Both the position numbers and the translations under genes were made by a program. DNA of 64,000 nucleotides from Pohlia nutans (Eukaryota; Streptophyta; Bryopsida; Bryales; Mniaceae), in contig CM040094.1 in assembly GCA_022496805.1 (NCBI GenBank), positions 868,001 through 932,000 of the forward strand, read 5' to 3'. The notes under the pieces are model-generated. The model did no database searches, was not told the DNA's origin, and worked only from the letters and a program-made list of their open reading frames with translations. Below, in pieces: positions 11,555 to 23,680 of this stretch (positions are counted from its first letter, which is position 1; the number at the start of each line of letters is the position of its first letter).

Positions 11555-11970
11555 AGGTATGTTCGCACCTGGCCTTAGAGGTGGTCTTACAAGGGGGTCT
11601 TACATCCTTAAAAAAGTGTGTGTTCCCACCTACATTCTTTAGTAATTACCAATCCTACATGGATGTACACATGGCACACTTTTAAGAATGGGTATTAGCT
11701 AACATTTAGGAGGACAAAAAATATTTGAGCAATAGTAGGCAATTGTTAAGGGAGCACCAAAATAGGAAATATTCCCTAGTTTTGAACACTAAAGAATGGT
11801 CTTAGCTAATGTGGCACTTGAGGGGCCATTATGTAATACCCCTACTATTGCTAACACCTTTCCAAACCTCATTGATGACACCTTTCCTACAAAGAAGGTA
11901 TTTTTCCCAAAATTGTGGGGGTGTTAAATTTTTATCCACGGTCTTTGCAAAGGCCAAGTGCGAACGGGCC
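11555..11970. mobile_element. ~416-bp inverted-repeat element upstream of the USP gene
   Basis: GTTCGCACCTGGCCTTAGAG at the left is matched inverted by AAGGCCAAGTGCGAACGGGCC at the right. The GGCCCGTTCGCA end is Tourist-like, but no target duplication is clear. Confidence 0.5.
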
Positions 11971-12060
11971 TTTGGAGAGTATAATTATTTTATTCATAGT
12001 TTCTCTACAGTGGTGCTACAATGTAAAGGGTGTGGTTCAGCAAGGTATGAAGGACGTTAT

Positions 12061-12303
12061 TTAACCCTTAAACGACAATGCCAGCCCCACGGGCTTGGTT
12101 TTAGTTTGGGAGAATCTTGCTCATAACTTCTACACCATTGCACCAAATGGGGTTTTTAAAATTCCGAACCGAGCACCTTAGAGAGATCTATACTTTTTTA
12201 GAATAAAGCTAAAGTAAATTAAACACAGAATCATGCTTAAAATGGAATGTAAAATGAGATTTTGGGTGTGGTCTCATGAAAGGAATTGTCGTTTAAGGGT
12301 TAA
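12061..12303 (+). mobile_element. piggyBac-type MITE, family D, intact copy
   Basis: 243 bp from TTAACCCTTAAACGACAATG to GAATTGTCGTTTAAGGGTTAA, ends inverted. Interior (GAATCTTGCTCATAACTT, TTGGGTGTGG) matches the interrupted copy at 30884-31581. Confidence 0.75.
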
Positions 12304-15300
12304 AGAGAGAAACTCTGGCCCGAAGGGCCACCGTGAATGAAAGGCATGTTGGGGGAAGGGTTGTCAACCCGGTCACAATGTTATTTAAATTTTAACATGT
12401 ATGTTCACGAACGGTGAATTAGGTAAACAAGTAGCTGACATCATTTTCATAAATATTTTTAAAGAAATTAATTGTTTGTAGTGCAAAAGTTTCATCCTTA
12501 GAGAATAAAAGTGGGTTGATTCTGTAAAGAGGGGTCCGAAAAATAATTTTCTTCACTTCAATTGCTATAATCTTTTAATCCCTGTAATAAAAAAATTCAA
12601 ATACAAAAAGAACAATCCATAGAATGTGTTCAATAATCCAGAACTTGAAAAGCATTAATAAACACATCTCAATTAACAAAATTGTTTATTTATTTTTTAT
12701 TTTCTCATTATTTTTTTAATAAAATATATTTTAAGAATTATGTTATTAAAATGAATAAAATTTTGAAATTAGCTCTCAATAAGAATTTTTTAATTATTTG
12801 AATGTCCATTGGCCATCTATGGACATTCAATATAAATTTGAGCCCCATATTGAATGTCTATGCCAATCTGTGGCACAATCCATGCTCATTTCAATGGTAA
12901 AGATTTTAATGTCAAGATTTAGATTTGTTCACAAAAATGTAATTTTAATCAAGTTGGAGTTCTTCAAAGGTCAAGTTTTTTGTTCAAAGTTTTGAGGTCG
13001 TTCAAGAAACTTGACCTCTGGAGAACTCCCATTGCAAAAAGTGTCGCCACGTTGGCAATTATGTCATTTTCTCATCCATATATAAAGTTCTCCACCAGAG
13101 GAATCTTGGCCGTAGTGTAAACCACCACCGGACAAGAGTGTCACTCTCAAACAATCATATTTCAAAATTCCCCTAGAATTCATGACCGGTGAACTTCTCC
13201 ACCGTAGTGTAAAGTGGCCTTTAGTCACGTGTTCAAACTTTAAGGGCCGTTTTACATTTAAAGGCTGGACCAATTCCTTTTGAAGCCAATTGCATGAAAT
13301 TTCAACCCCTTTTTCAAAAGAGCCGTTTAGATTTCTACATAATCCAATAGACTTAAAAATCATCTTTTATAATCAAAAGGTTTTTTTGATTGAAATTTGA
13401 CATTGGCCCTCCATTTTGGGTGCACTCAAGTCAACGAGCTCGGGCCATGTCGGACCATGCGTTCTTAAAGTAAAAAATTCATATCACCAAATTAGCCCGG
13501 ACTATAGGTGTACAAGGGTTGGGACCGATTTCAGCATTTTAACCAATCATAAGTGAGGATTTCAAGCCTCTTACACAACGAATTGGCCCGACCTCCACAT
13601 GTAAAGCAACCCTAAGCTTACCGTCTAACTAAAAGAAACTTTAAATAAATAAATAAATAAATCAAAGTGAGGTGGCAAGGTGATAGCACACTTGCCTGTG
13701 TGTCTGTCTACGTCCCAATGAACGGGGAGAACCGGCAGCTAGTGTAAGATGAGCCGGTTGATTTTCTAAAAAACCGATTGGAATTTAGAAGGAGCGGCTA
13801 AAAACCGGGTGAAAAAGCAAAAAAAAAAAAAATTATATATTAAATAGAGAAAATAACCGGACTCCACACTTGAAAAACTGGTTCAATCTTGGAATGAAGG
13901 AAAGTAACCGGTAAAGCTCAAAAAACTTCCCGGACTGTGCTACGTCCCTCCACGCCCTAACGAAGTAAGTTAGGTCTTGGGAAATTCCATTAGAAAAGTG
14001 TGCCGGGGGTTGGAGTGTTGGACTACACTCACTTATTAATGGGGGCCTTTATTGGAAATATCATTGTTTTGGCAGAAACTTATTTTTGGGATATTTCTTG
14101 GGTGCCAATCATGGGTTATTGTTGGAGACCTGTAACCGTTTCTTCCGGTGTCAACGCTCTTAAAGTTTGGCTGCTTCATTCAGGTGTTTTTGTTATAAAT
14201 AAATTTAAAAATTTACGTACAACAAAAACGAGGGCTTTTTCATTTCATTTCATTTTTCAATTTTTTTTTATTTTTTACTTTTTATTTTTTTTCACTTTTT
14301 ATTTGATCAATTTTTGGGAACACATAAAGATAGATAGAAACTCCGGTCCCTCTTTCAAGGTTGGCATAAATAATGTGTTTGTTTGTACTATCAATAATCC
14401 AGCGCCCATAGGTGATGGCTTGATATTGGTACCCTTTCTAAAAATTGTGTGATTTTCAAGAAATATTTTTTTGGTAAGAAAAAAATATTGGAAAATTATT
14501 AGAGTTAGAGGGTGTTATAGGCACCATGGCTGCAACTATATAGATGGTGTTAAATATGGAATTTTAACATATATAAAATGAGCTAAACGCGTAAAAGTGG
14601 TACCCATATTAGGCCATTCCCGGAAAAAGGGCCATTAGAACAAAAGTACACTCTCCTTTGAAAACACATCAATGGATAGTTGCACACTACGGCGTTCCTT
14701 TATTTTGGTCACGTTTGTAGTTTTCGGTCTTTTTGCAACCTTTCAAGTTCTATATAAGATTATTGAATGGAAACAAGCTTACATGACAATGAAAAATAAG
14801 TAATATCCATGCCCTAAAATACAAATGTGATGTTCAATCTTAAAAGATAAGTTGCTAGATTAGAAAATCTTGTGCATTTGTAACATTTTTGATGCAGTTG
14901 ACAAATGCACTTCGTTTGTGATGAAATTTGGAATTTAAACTCCAATCTCCTTGTGCACATAGAATTCCTTTTTGTACTTCTTTCCGCAATATTTATTTAA
15001 AAATATTTTCTATATTACAATTTTACTTAATATAAAGATCTTTTAGGATTTAGGCATTTTAAGCATGCAAAAGAAAATTTGAATAAATTCAAAATCATTA
15101 TAGAAATCTATATGACATTACACATTGGCTTTGAGCTGAATCTGCAAAAAGATTAGAAATCATGCACAATAATCATCATTGAACTTTCATCATGTCTATC
15201 GTGTTTTTTGTTCAAAAGAGTATTTTCAAATATTCATATTTCTTAATGTAAAGCCTTTAGAAAAAAAAAAAAAAAAAGGTATCTTTCGATTTCATATACA

Positions 15301-17060
15301 TCAATCTCACCATTTATTAAAAAAAATAGTTCAAAATATCACCGGTGAATTTTAGTGTCTTTTGAATAAGAGCAATTTTGACAAAAATTGCATGCATGCT
15401 CTTTTGGTCACCAAATTGGGTACATTGTACTATGCAACTACTCCAATGCAAAGGAGGTTTTTCCCTTGGGAATGGAATCTTAATGAAACATGCGAGAATG
15501 GAAACTCCAACTTCACAATTCTAATTCATTAGAGTTATCCCTAAAGTGAGTAAAAACATTCCACAATATGAAAAACAAGGTATAACTGGTTTTGAACTTG
15601 AAAGGCAGCGAAAATGAGTTTTAGCCCCCTTTTCTCAGACCAATCACAATGCTCTGCATTGTGAAAGAGATTTGAACCTTTAGTTGAATGTCTCCAATGC
15701 AGGAGAAGTTCCCTCAAACCTAGCTTGAATTCCCATGGAGTAATCTCCACATACCCCTACATCAACCTCATGTTTTTCCAAAGGGAGGAGTTTGGTCGCT
15801 TGTGTGAGTGGATGCAAGACTCGATGCGAGAAAATTCTGTATCAAGATTGGAAACTCCCTATTGTAGAGAGGCTACCTGGTGGTCATTCTACGGATGGCT
15901 CTATTACAAAATACAATTTATCTAATTTTCTACCTTACAACATGGGTGTCAGGGACATAAGAACTCAAAAACAAGAGTACAAGAACAAGAGCATGAACAA
16001 GGACCCAAGAACAAGAAGTGCAATAGTACACAAGAGTGGTTCTCAAGAAAGTATATTGAACTAAATCGATAGTTGATCAATAAGGCAATACTCAAGGTTG
16101 CTCCTAACTTGTGTTGACGAGAGTGAGGAGTCCCTCATCTCGTCCCCTAGATATACTAGTACTAAGGAAGCTTCTGAAGGGGCTTCCTAGGGATTATGAG
16201 AGTCCCTAGGAAGTATCTAGAAGGTCCTAAAAGTCTAAGGACCTATAGAACATCTAGAAGTATTCTAGAAGGTTCTATGTCAGTGGCAATACCCATCACG
16301 AATTAGTTTTCACACAATAATTGTATCACTGTGGCAATATCTATCACTAAGGCAATACCCATTACTAACTAGTTTTGGACACAATAATTATATCTCTAGT
16401 TTTAAGGCCTAGTCTTTGCAATACCCATCTCAAGGTTCTATGTCCGTGACAATGGGTGGCAAATAGACCATATGCTCCAAAATAGTTCCTGACTTCCTAT
16501 TCCACGAACACCAAGCCAAATTTGGCTTAAATGTTTAGAAAAGGATAGCCATTAGGGGAGATATAGAATGCCCACAACATCATACCAACCAAACATATTT
16601 GAGTATTTTAAGATGATTACACAACAACGTTTTGTATAAGTCTAAAATGGGGTTGTGCCATATGGTTGGAAATTTTGTGAAGATATGCACTAATGGGTTT
16701 AAAGAACGCATGAATTGGAGTTGTGAGTTAAAAGTTATAGCTCTTCAAAATTGGTAATGTCATGGGACATATAAATTAAAATTGAGGGTAGGACTCAAGG
16801 TTCCCAGTGACACCCTTAATGAAGTGGGGCATATTATATGTTGTTGGAAAGCTGAATAGAAGAGCTCTCTAGAGTTGCTAAAGCTCATAATTAAGCAGTA
16901 AAAGAGGGACTTGGAAGTTATGGCCCAACAAAGGAGGGGAGAACCATAAATGCTACCTTCTAAAGATCCAAATCTTTGAGAGCACATAACATCTTCAATA
17001 CAACTCGGAATGAGAAAACTGAATATAGCATTATAATTTACTCAAAGAGTGCATTGCCCA
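12304..17060. other. Intergenic, no gene recognised
   Basis: AT-rich. Contains a partial Tourist-like piece at ~13025-13225 (ending CCGTAGTGTAAAGTGGCC), an A-run at 15261-15278, and short imperfect direct repeats of GGCAATACCCATCAC at ~16280-16440. The 150-codon frame at 14000-14452 is T-rich with no recognisable domain and is not called. Confidence 0.4.
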
Positions 17061-17079
17061 AATGGACTTGCACTTGAGC

Positions 17080-17330
17080 CCGGGAGCTGCATTCTTTCAT
17101 GTGTGTGAGGAATCACATGAGTACACAAGAGGGGGATTAATTTGAACACTATTTTACTATGTATGCATATTTAGGGTTGAAAATAGGGTTGTATATTTAC
17201 ATTAAACATATATACATGAACAAATGTAAGAATATTCTAACATATACAAGGGGTATTTTAAAAGGGTCATGAACACACATGATGCCAAGGTTGTACTCTT
17301 AAACGTCAACGTAAGCTCCATGGGATTCAA
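17080..17330 (+). repeat. Degraded hAT-like MITE copy
   Basis: Interior matches the 6154 element (GGGATTAATTTGAACACT, ATTTACATTAAACATATA, GGGTCATGAACAC). Ends are poorly preserved. Confidence 0.5.
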
Positions 17331-17529
17331 AAGATTTTCATTGAATGTTCAAGTTACTTACAAGGGCTGTTGCATGAGACAACTCTCTAAAAAAAAAAAA
17401 ATTTAAAATCTTTTGGGTTGCTCGTCCAAGACCCTCTTAAGGTTAAAAAGGTTAATGAAAAGTGCACCCCTGGGCACTTGAGATTTAAACAATTCAGCTA
17501 AACATTACACCAATTGGAAGTTTAGGAGC

Positions 17530-17838
17530 CCGGGAGGTGCACTGTACTAAACACATGACAAGTAAATCTAAATGCATAAAAGGGATATTAATTTGAACAT
17601 TGCCGTGTTTCGTATACATGCAATAAACATATTTAGAGATGAAAATATTGCCGTGTTTCGTATACATGCAATAAACATATTTAGAGATGAAAATATTGAC
17701 GTATATTTACACTAAAATACATATTTAGGACAAATTAAATCTGTATACAAATTTTTTTAGACACATGACACACTGTATACATGGGATTTTTAGAGGGAAT
17801 CATGAACGTACTCCAAGTTTGAGGGTCCGCCTGGGGTC
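17530..17838 (+). repeat. hAT-like MITE copy with an internal 48-bp duplication
   Basis: Starts CGGGAGGTGCACTGTACTAA. A ~48-bp stretch beginning TGCCGTGTTTCGTATACATG occurs twice in tandem at ~17603-17697. Confidence 0.6.
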
Positions 17839-18254
17839 CGTTGGAAACCTTGCCACAACTTTTGGCACGGATTCGAACCCTCAGTTTAGCGGTATGTGTT
17901 TCAATAAAAAATAAAAATAAAAATTCAGTAGAAATTTATAAAAGTAAAAGTAAAAGTAAAAGCAGTACAGTAGATAGGGATGATTACAGGCATGAAGAGG
18001 CATATCCTTCAGGAATGCGTCATCTCATGTGTCATACAGATTCTCACTTATTTTTCTTATAGAAAATTTACTGTACAATTATTCAGGCTCAACCCTAGAT
18101 GAGTGGTCAAATAATAATCCAATGGATATACCAGAGCCTGCCTGTCCGGTCTGGTCCAATTAGCTTCCCGTCCATCCGATATCAAAATATTCAAGCATAT
18201 TCTTAGAATATTTGTGAATATGTTGATTACAAAATATTCATGATAGTATAAATC

Positions 18255-18630
18255 TTAACCCCTAAAGGACTGTGGGTTTTTCTTGTTTTTGAGCATCATT
18301 TTCTTCTCTTTCTATTTATTCTCTTGTGATTTTTTTTGCTCTTGATAACTATTCATACCAATTTGAGCATTTCAAAAAAAGTTAAATTTTTTTTTTGACC
18401 AATTCAACAATTTTTTCTATGACTCCAAATGCAGTCAAAAAATGTTAAAAAAGATTGTCATTTCATTTTTTCACTTCAAATGCTATAAACTTGCAATCTG
18501 TATCATCATATTTTATGAAAATTTTACCATGCATACATTCTTTTGGTAGTTTAAAGCAAGATCTTACACGTAGAGATGCAAAAATATAATTTTAAAGGAG
18601 TATTTTAAGCCCTGCCTGAACTGCCCATTC

Positions 18631-18662
<32 letters not shown>

Positions 18663-18851
18663 AGGCCTCTTTCTTTTCATAACTTCCACTTACAAAGTTG
18701 GAATAAAAAATAAAATAGGATTCCCATTTTTGTATCAACATACCAAATTCACATAATTTTTTTCAAAAAATTAGGATAAAAATTGACACCGTGGGAACCT
18801 ACACGAGCATTGAAATGTCTTAATTAGAACATTTGGTCTTTTAGGGATTAA
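18255..18851 (+). mobile_element. piggyBac-type element, 597 bp
   Basis: From TTAACCCCTAAAGGACTGTG to GGTCTTTTAGGGATTAA; ends inverted, TTAA both sides. Ends resemble family A but the interior differs. Contains a poly-C/poly-A run at ~18632-18664. Confidence 0.62.
18632..18664. repeat. Homopolymer C run then A run
   Basis: About 20 C followed by about 12 A; assembly length here is likely unreliable. Confidence 0.85.
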
Positions 18852-19922
18852 TTATTCAATTTGAACTGAGTAAAAGGACCGCCACGTCATTTTGTCTGCA
18901 CGTGAAAGATACATTCAATTATCCAAACCTCTCCAATATGATAAACAATGGTGGAATACACCCTATGTCATGTTAGTTTCAACATGATTCGATCCATTTT
19001 TGTCAATAAGAACAACATCACATGTGTCATCTTATAATTGGTTTAGGGTGATGTAGGCCTCTCAAAATATGACAAAGATACTCAATTTTGATACCATGAT
19101 GAATCTAGCCCTCACTTATGGTATACAAAGCCTTGTTCTCTTTCTCCTTTTCAACTATTAGCGTTGTCACTCCTATGTCAAAAAAATCTTGATCCGGACA
19201 TTGGAAGCCCAAGATACACTCCATTAAAAGCTAACTAACTTACAAAAAGTTAAAAGACTCGTCATATATAGCCTAAAAAGGGAAAATTCAGCCAAAGGGC
19301 ACGCCAACCAAATTCATTATGATAACTGTTTTCCAAAATCAGAAATTTTTGGGTGTAACTACTTTACACCGGAAAATTGAGAATGAAATTGTCAAAATCC
19401 TCTCAATTTTTTTTTAAATCACTAGAATATGAATGAAGTGCCTTACAATAGATAATTTTACGAATAAACACATACATGTGAATGATTCTATCCATTTTCC
19501 TCAATATTCAAGTGTGCATGTCACTGCCAATGGAAAAACAAAAAGAAAAATTGGCTGTTGAGCACACTAAGCCACATGACGGACATGACCTCCGCATCTT
19601 GGCTTTTCATAAATTCTGGAAGGCAAATTTTGAAATCGAAGATTTGGGCAGTGATGGTAGATTTCTTTGATTCTAAGATGCTATTAATTACTAGCAGTTG
19701 ATTTCTGCTTATTTTTGCCTTTGCTGTCCCCGTAAGAAACTGATTTTGCTGGTTTCCTCAAACTAGGGCTGATAATTTTATCATACAACACTGGCTATAT
19801 TTATAATCAATTATGACAGGTCCGAACTCTTCACTCGTAGTACATTTGTCATATACTTTGATCCTCTCAGAAGTTCCTCTGGAACTATCATTAGCCAACA
19901 GGAATTCATCATCAAATCCATG
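18852..19922. other. Intergenic, nothing recognised
   Basis: AT-rich with only short frames. No repeat ends or conserved coding sequence seen. Confidence 0.4.
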
Positions 19923-20220
19923 TAAGGTCGAGGCACCTAAAACCGATAACTTAAGCTATCTACACTATTTTTGGACCAGCCATTAATAGGGTGATATTTT
20001 TCCCGGGATGGAAGTTAGTTTTCGCGGAGAATGCAAAATTTTCCATGAATTATTTCCCAATATTGAAATTTGTACAATTTTTCAAAGTGAAAAGTACTTC
20101 ATGACCCAAAACCGATCACATGCTCTAATGTACAAATGAGGTACATCTTCCCTTTCAAAATCTAGAAATTAGGCCTGATCGGTTTTAGGTACCTGGTCAG
20201 TTTTAGGTGCCTCGACCTTA
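19923..20220. mobile_element. 298-bp MITE, inverted ends TAAGGTCGAGGCACC
   Basis: TAAGGTCGAGGCACCTAAAA at the left is exactly inverted at the right end. The outermost TA or TAA may be the target duplication, so Tourist-like or mariner-like. Confidence 0.62.
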
Positions 20221-20284
20221 ATACGTAAGTATTCTCAATGCCTATCAGCCCCCTGCCTAATTGTGTTTCCTTTCTGTAGATTTA

Positions 20285-22901
20285 GGGGCGCTCTCACACT
20301 ATGGTCGAAGGTAGAGACGCTGTCAAATTCCATGAATTTAGATTGCAAGAAAGTTAGAAATTGGCCTCTCGAACCTTTTCACACTAAAGACCAAAGTTCA
20401 ATGGACGGAGCCTTCGAAAATGCCTACATGGCAGCACTTTTTGACCATTTTGGCGCTAAGTTGATGGACTCTAGAGGAAAAATTGAGTCGGACGAGAATG
20501 GAAACCCAATTCTCACTTAGAGGCTGTCAAATTCTTTTGATAAACTAATGGGATTTTTTAATATTTTATCAAAGAGTTGGACTTTGAATTTGACCTTTGG
20601 GATTTCACACTATAGGCGGCCAAAGGCTTGGAGTTTGGATTTCCAAAATGAAGCTTCACATTGATTTCATATTTTAATATATATTTTAAGCCCAGGCCTT
20701 TGAACTCTCAACATGAAATTGGCAATGAAGTCCAACGGCCTCTCAACTTTCTCCAATTATAGTTTGCTATTTAGTTAGTCCTTTCTATTTTGTGACATGT
20801 TTGGGAAGCAATAACTTCAAGGTGGTAGGCATGGATTAATCACAAAAATGACTTGTCGCATGTATATTTCTTGAAACAACAATATTGTCATAGTATGGAG
20901 TTTATGTTGTACACTTTGAATTCTTTATAGCCAATTTTTTGGTCTTTCATTAGTAGAGCAACATACACTTTGGAATGTAGCCGGTCAAGAAAAATAATGG
21001 ATAGACTCATCCCTTTATAAACATTTATCGATAAAAATATATATTATTAGGTACTTTCATCCAAATAGTGGTGATTTTAGTATTTTTTGAGAATACCTTG
21101 ACTATTGGAAAGGTTCACATGACTTTATACCAATCCCAAGATGATATTTGGCACTTTTTTTTATAAAAATGAATTAATTTATGTCCAAACTGATCATCAT
21201 GGTTCTCTCACTCGACCACTGGACAAAGTGTTGAAAACAATGTTGAAGACATCTAAGAGACCTTCCTATGTCAAACAAGCATGTTTTAAGAATATAACTA
21301 GTATATTCTTGGAAATTTTGAAATATTTCATTCAAGAGGTTCAAGTTCTTTAACATATTTGACCACTAGTAGAAATCTTGTCCAATGTGACATGTTTTTA
21401 ATGGCTAAATGTCTTTTACAACATGTTTTTAGTGACTCAAAATCCATTAACTCTTTTTCTGACTTTCAAATCTATCCTTGAAAGAGGGCATCAAGGGTTA
21501 CACGCGTCGTCTTGGTCCTCCTGGTCAAATTGGTGGCACTTCCTCCAACTTCCCTAAAAGACTTTTCATTCACGTTGGCCCAAAGTTACTCTCTCCACTT
21601 AGTGCAAATTTACATGGGGACCCGGAGGGCAAAAGAACCACAAAAAGATAAGAACAGTTGCATCGATCACCGGTAAGTGTGGAAAGAGAAGATTGAAAAG
21701 AGGAGAGTGAGGGCCGCTTCACACTATGGCCGTCCAAGTCGAGAGGCCGTGGGATTGAGAGTCCAAACTTTGTTGAGAGTCCAAAGAAATCTACTGAAAA
21801 TAGGTATAAAATATAGTTTTCATTTTTTATGAAAAGAAATCGACGGCCTCTCGACCATAGTGACGGGTCTTGCAAAATGTAGGACCCAAACTTCCTCTCG
21901 AGAGGCCGTTACCTTGGTCAAAAAGTGTTGCCATGTAAGCATTTTGAAGGTTCACGGCCTTTGGACTTTGACCTCTAGTGTGAAGGTTCGAGAGGCCGAA
22001 ACCATGGTTTCTTGCAATTTGATTGGTGGAAACCGACGGCCTCTCGACCTTCGGCCATAGTGTAAAGCGCCCCTGAGTTCCACTGATCTCAGTGTAGAAT
22101 ACATTGTAGAAAACACAAAATAGTGCTTTCTAGTATATTCTGTCATCGGTGAAGGCACCCCACCCACTGTTACATGGAAGGAGCTTATTCTGATTCTTAC
22201 CTGATAAACTGTGATGTATGCCCACCTCAAGCACCCACTCAGTATGCAAATCCGTGATAACAGATTGGTTTTGGGGGATTTCTAACGCCACTTAGCTCCA
22301 CCGGATGTTTTTGGATAGTTGAACTGGCTACAAAAAAATAAAATTGACAACAAGTTTTAAAATTTTAAATGAAGATTTTTTGGGCCACTAATCGGCTCCT
22401 AAATTTCTTAAGTTTTTTTCAGAAATATTCTGATCAAACTACCTACAATACCTTGCTTCATACATTCTTATGAGTGTTGATGTTGCTCAACAAGAATCTA
22501 GATGTTTTAGGGGCAGATTCCATGTGAGACATGTCTTTGCCCATAGTTTTGATTTTTTATGAAAATAAATGGACGGCCACTCAAGCATAGTTTGGGTTTT
22601 CATTCCTGTCCAACTCAAAACTTCCTTTTGAGAGTCCCTCGCCTTGGTCAAAAAGTGCTGCCATGTAGGCATCTTGGTGGGAGACGCCTTTGGACTTCGG
22701 CTTTTAGTGTGAAGGGTGGAGAGGCCGAATTCTTGGTATCTTGCAATCTGATTGGTGGAAATCGACGGTCTCTTATACATTGGCCATAGCTTGAAGCGAC
22801 CCTTAGTGTGAAGGATCAAGAGACCAAATTCTAGGTTTCTTGAAATCTGTTTGATGGAAATTAACGGCCTCTCGACCTTCCGCTATAGTGTGAAGCGGCC
22901 C
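20285..22901. repeat. Cluster of related Tourist-like termini and interiors
   Basis: TTA plus GGGGCGCTCTCACACTATGG begins at 20282-20285, GAAGCGACCC plus TTA ends at 22802, and GTGTGAAGCGGCCC plus TAA ends at 22901. A block with GGCCTTTGGACTTTGACC and GAGAGGCCGAA recurs at ~21950, ~22680 and ~22810. Only 21711-22073 has two clear ends; the rest look like nested or broken copies. Frames across this stretch follow the repeats and are not genes. Confidence 0.5.
21711..22073. mobile_element. 363-bp Tourist/Harbinger-like MITE
   Basis: Left GGGCCGCTTCACACTATGG and right CCATAGTGTAAAGCGCCCC are inverted. TGA flanks both sides as a 3-bp duplication. Carries the CTTTACACTA core seen in other Tourist-like elements here. 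Confidence 0.65.
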
Positions 22902-23264
22902 TAAGATCTCACAAAAGGGATGCTGGAGTTTATACACAGACAGAGCGTAACCATTGTAGCAAAGCCTAAAGGGTAAATAGATGTCCCCTCATTATATGTA
23001 ACATGACTGAGAAATTGATCAATCCAAATGAAACTTGTGTAAGTAACTCCATAAATTGAGCCTCACAGCTGTAGCCAGCTTGGGACGTAAGTTGTGAAAA
23101 CTAAATGTGATTTCACACCTGCTACAATCAAGTGAAAATAAAAAATAACTAAAAATAACTAAAAATAAATTTTTTGATAATAAGTACAGCTAATTAACAA
23201 AGCTTGACATGACTACAACATTCGAACCAGTATTTAGTCGGTAAGTTTCGGCATAGTCACTTCT

Positions 23265-23362
23265 GGGATAAGATTCACAATGAATTTGCTTCATACTCGT
23301 TTCATTTTAATTACCTTGCTAGCCCCAATCACGAGGTAAACTGGCGTACAGGACACGTTTCA
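23265..23362 (-). repeat. Dispersed repeat (matches 29.3 and 29.8 kb)
   Basis: Contains ACCTTGCTAGCCCCAATCAC; the reverse complement occurs at ~29820-29855. A partial copy lies near 29310-29390. Confidence 0.55.
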
Positions 23363-23680
23363 AAGTGCAAAACATTCATTATGAGATTCAAGATCACAGA
23401 ACTTGACAAAATAAGATTCATCTGGTGCAAATTTGAGGTTCGAGATGGACGACCAGAACAAAATGCTTGAAGTTTCGCCTTTTCAACATGCAGATCAAGA
23501 TCCATGGTGATGGTATGGTAACATACTGATCAATCCAATTAATAAATTAAATGTGTAACCATGCAGCATAAAATGTACACGAGTATGTTCTGGAATGTGT
23601 GATTTCACACGATCGTCCAGCTAAAAGTGAACAGGATGTGCACCTGCTGACTACGAATGATGCATACAAAGCTCCTCACG

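Noticed and set aside
13668..13700. A-box-like stretch GGTGGCAAGGTGATAGCACA resembling a SINE head
   Set aside because: No matching B box downstream and no A-tail or target duplication.
14000..14452. 150-codon open frame
   Set aside because: Hydrophobic T-rich translation from an AT-rich tract, no domain and no splice partners.
17866..17885. tRNA-like B box (GGATTCGAACC, minus strand)
   Set aside because: No cloverleaf or convincing A box at the right distance; lies beside a MITE.
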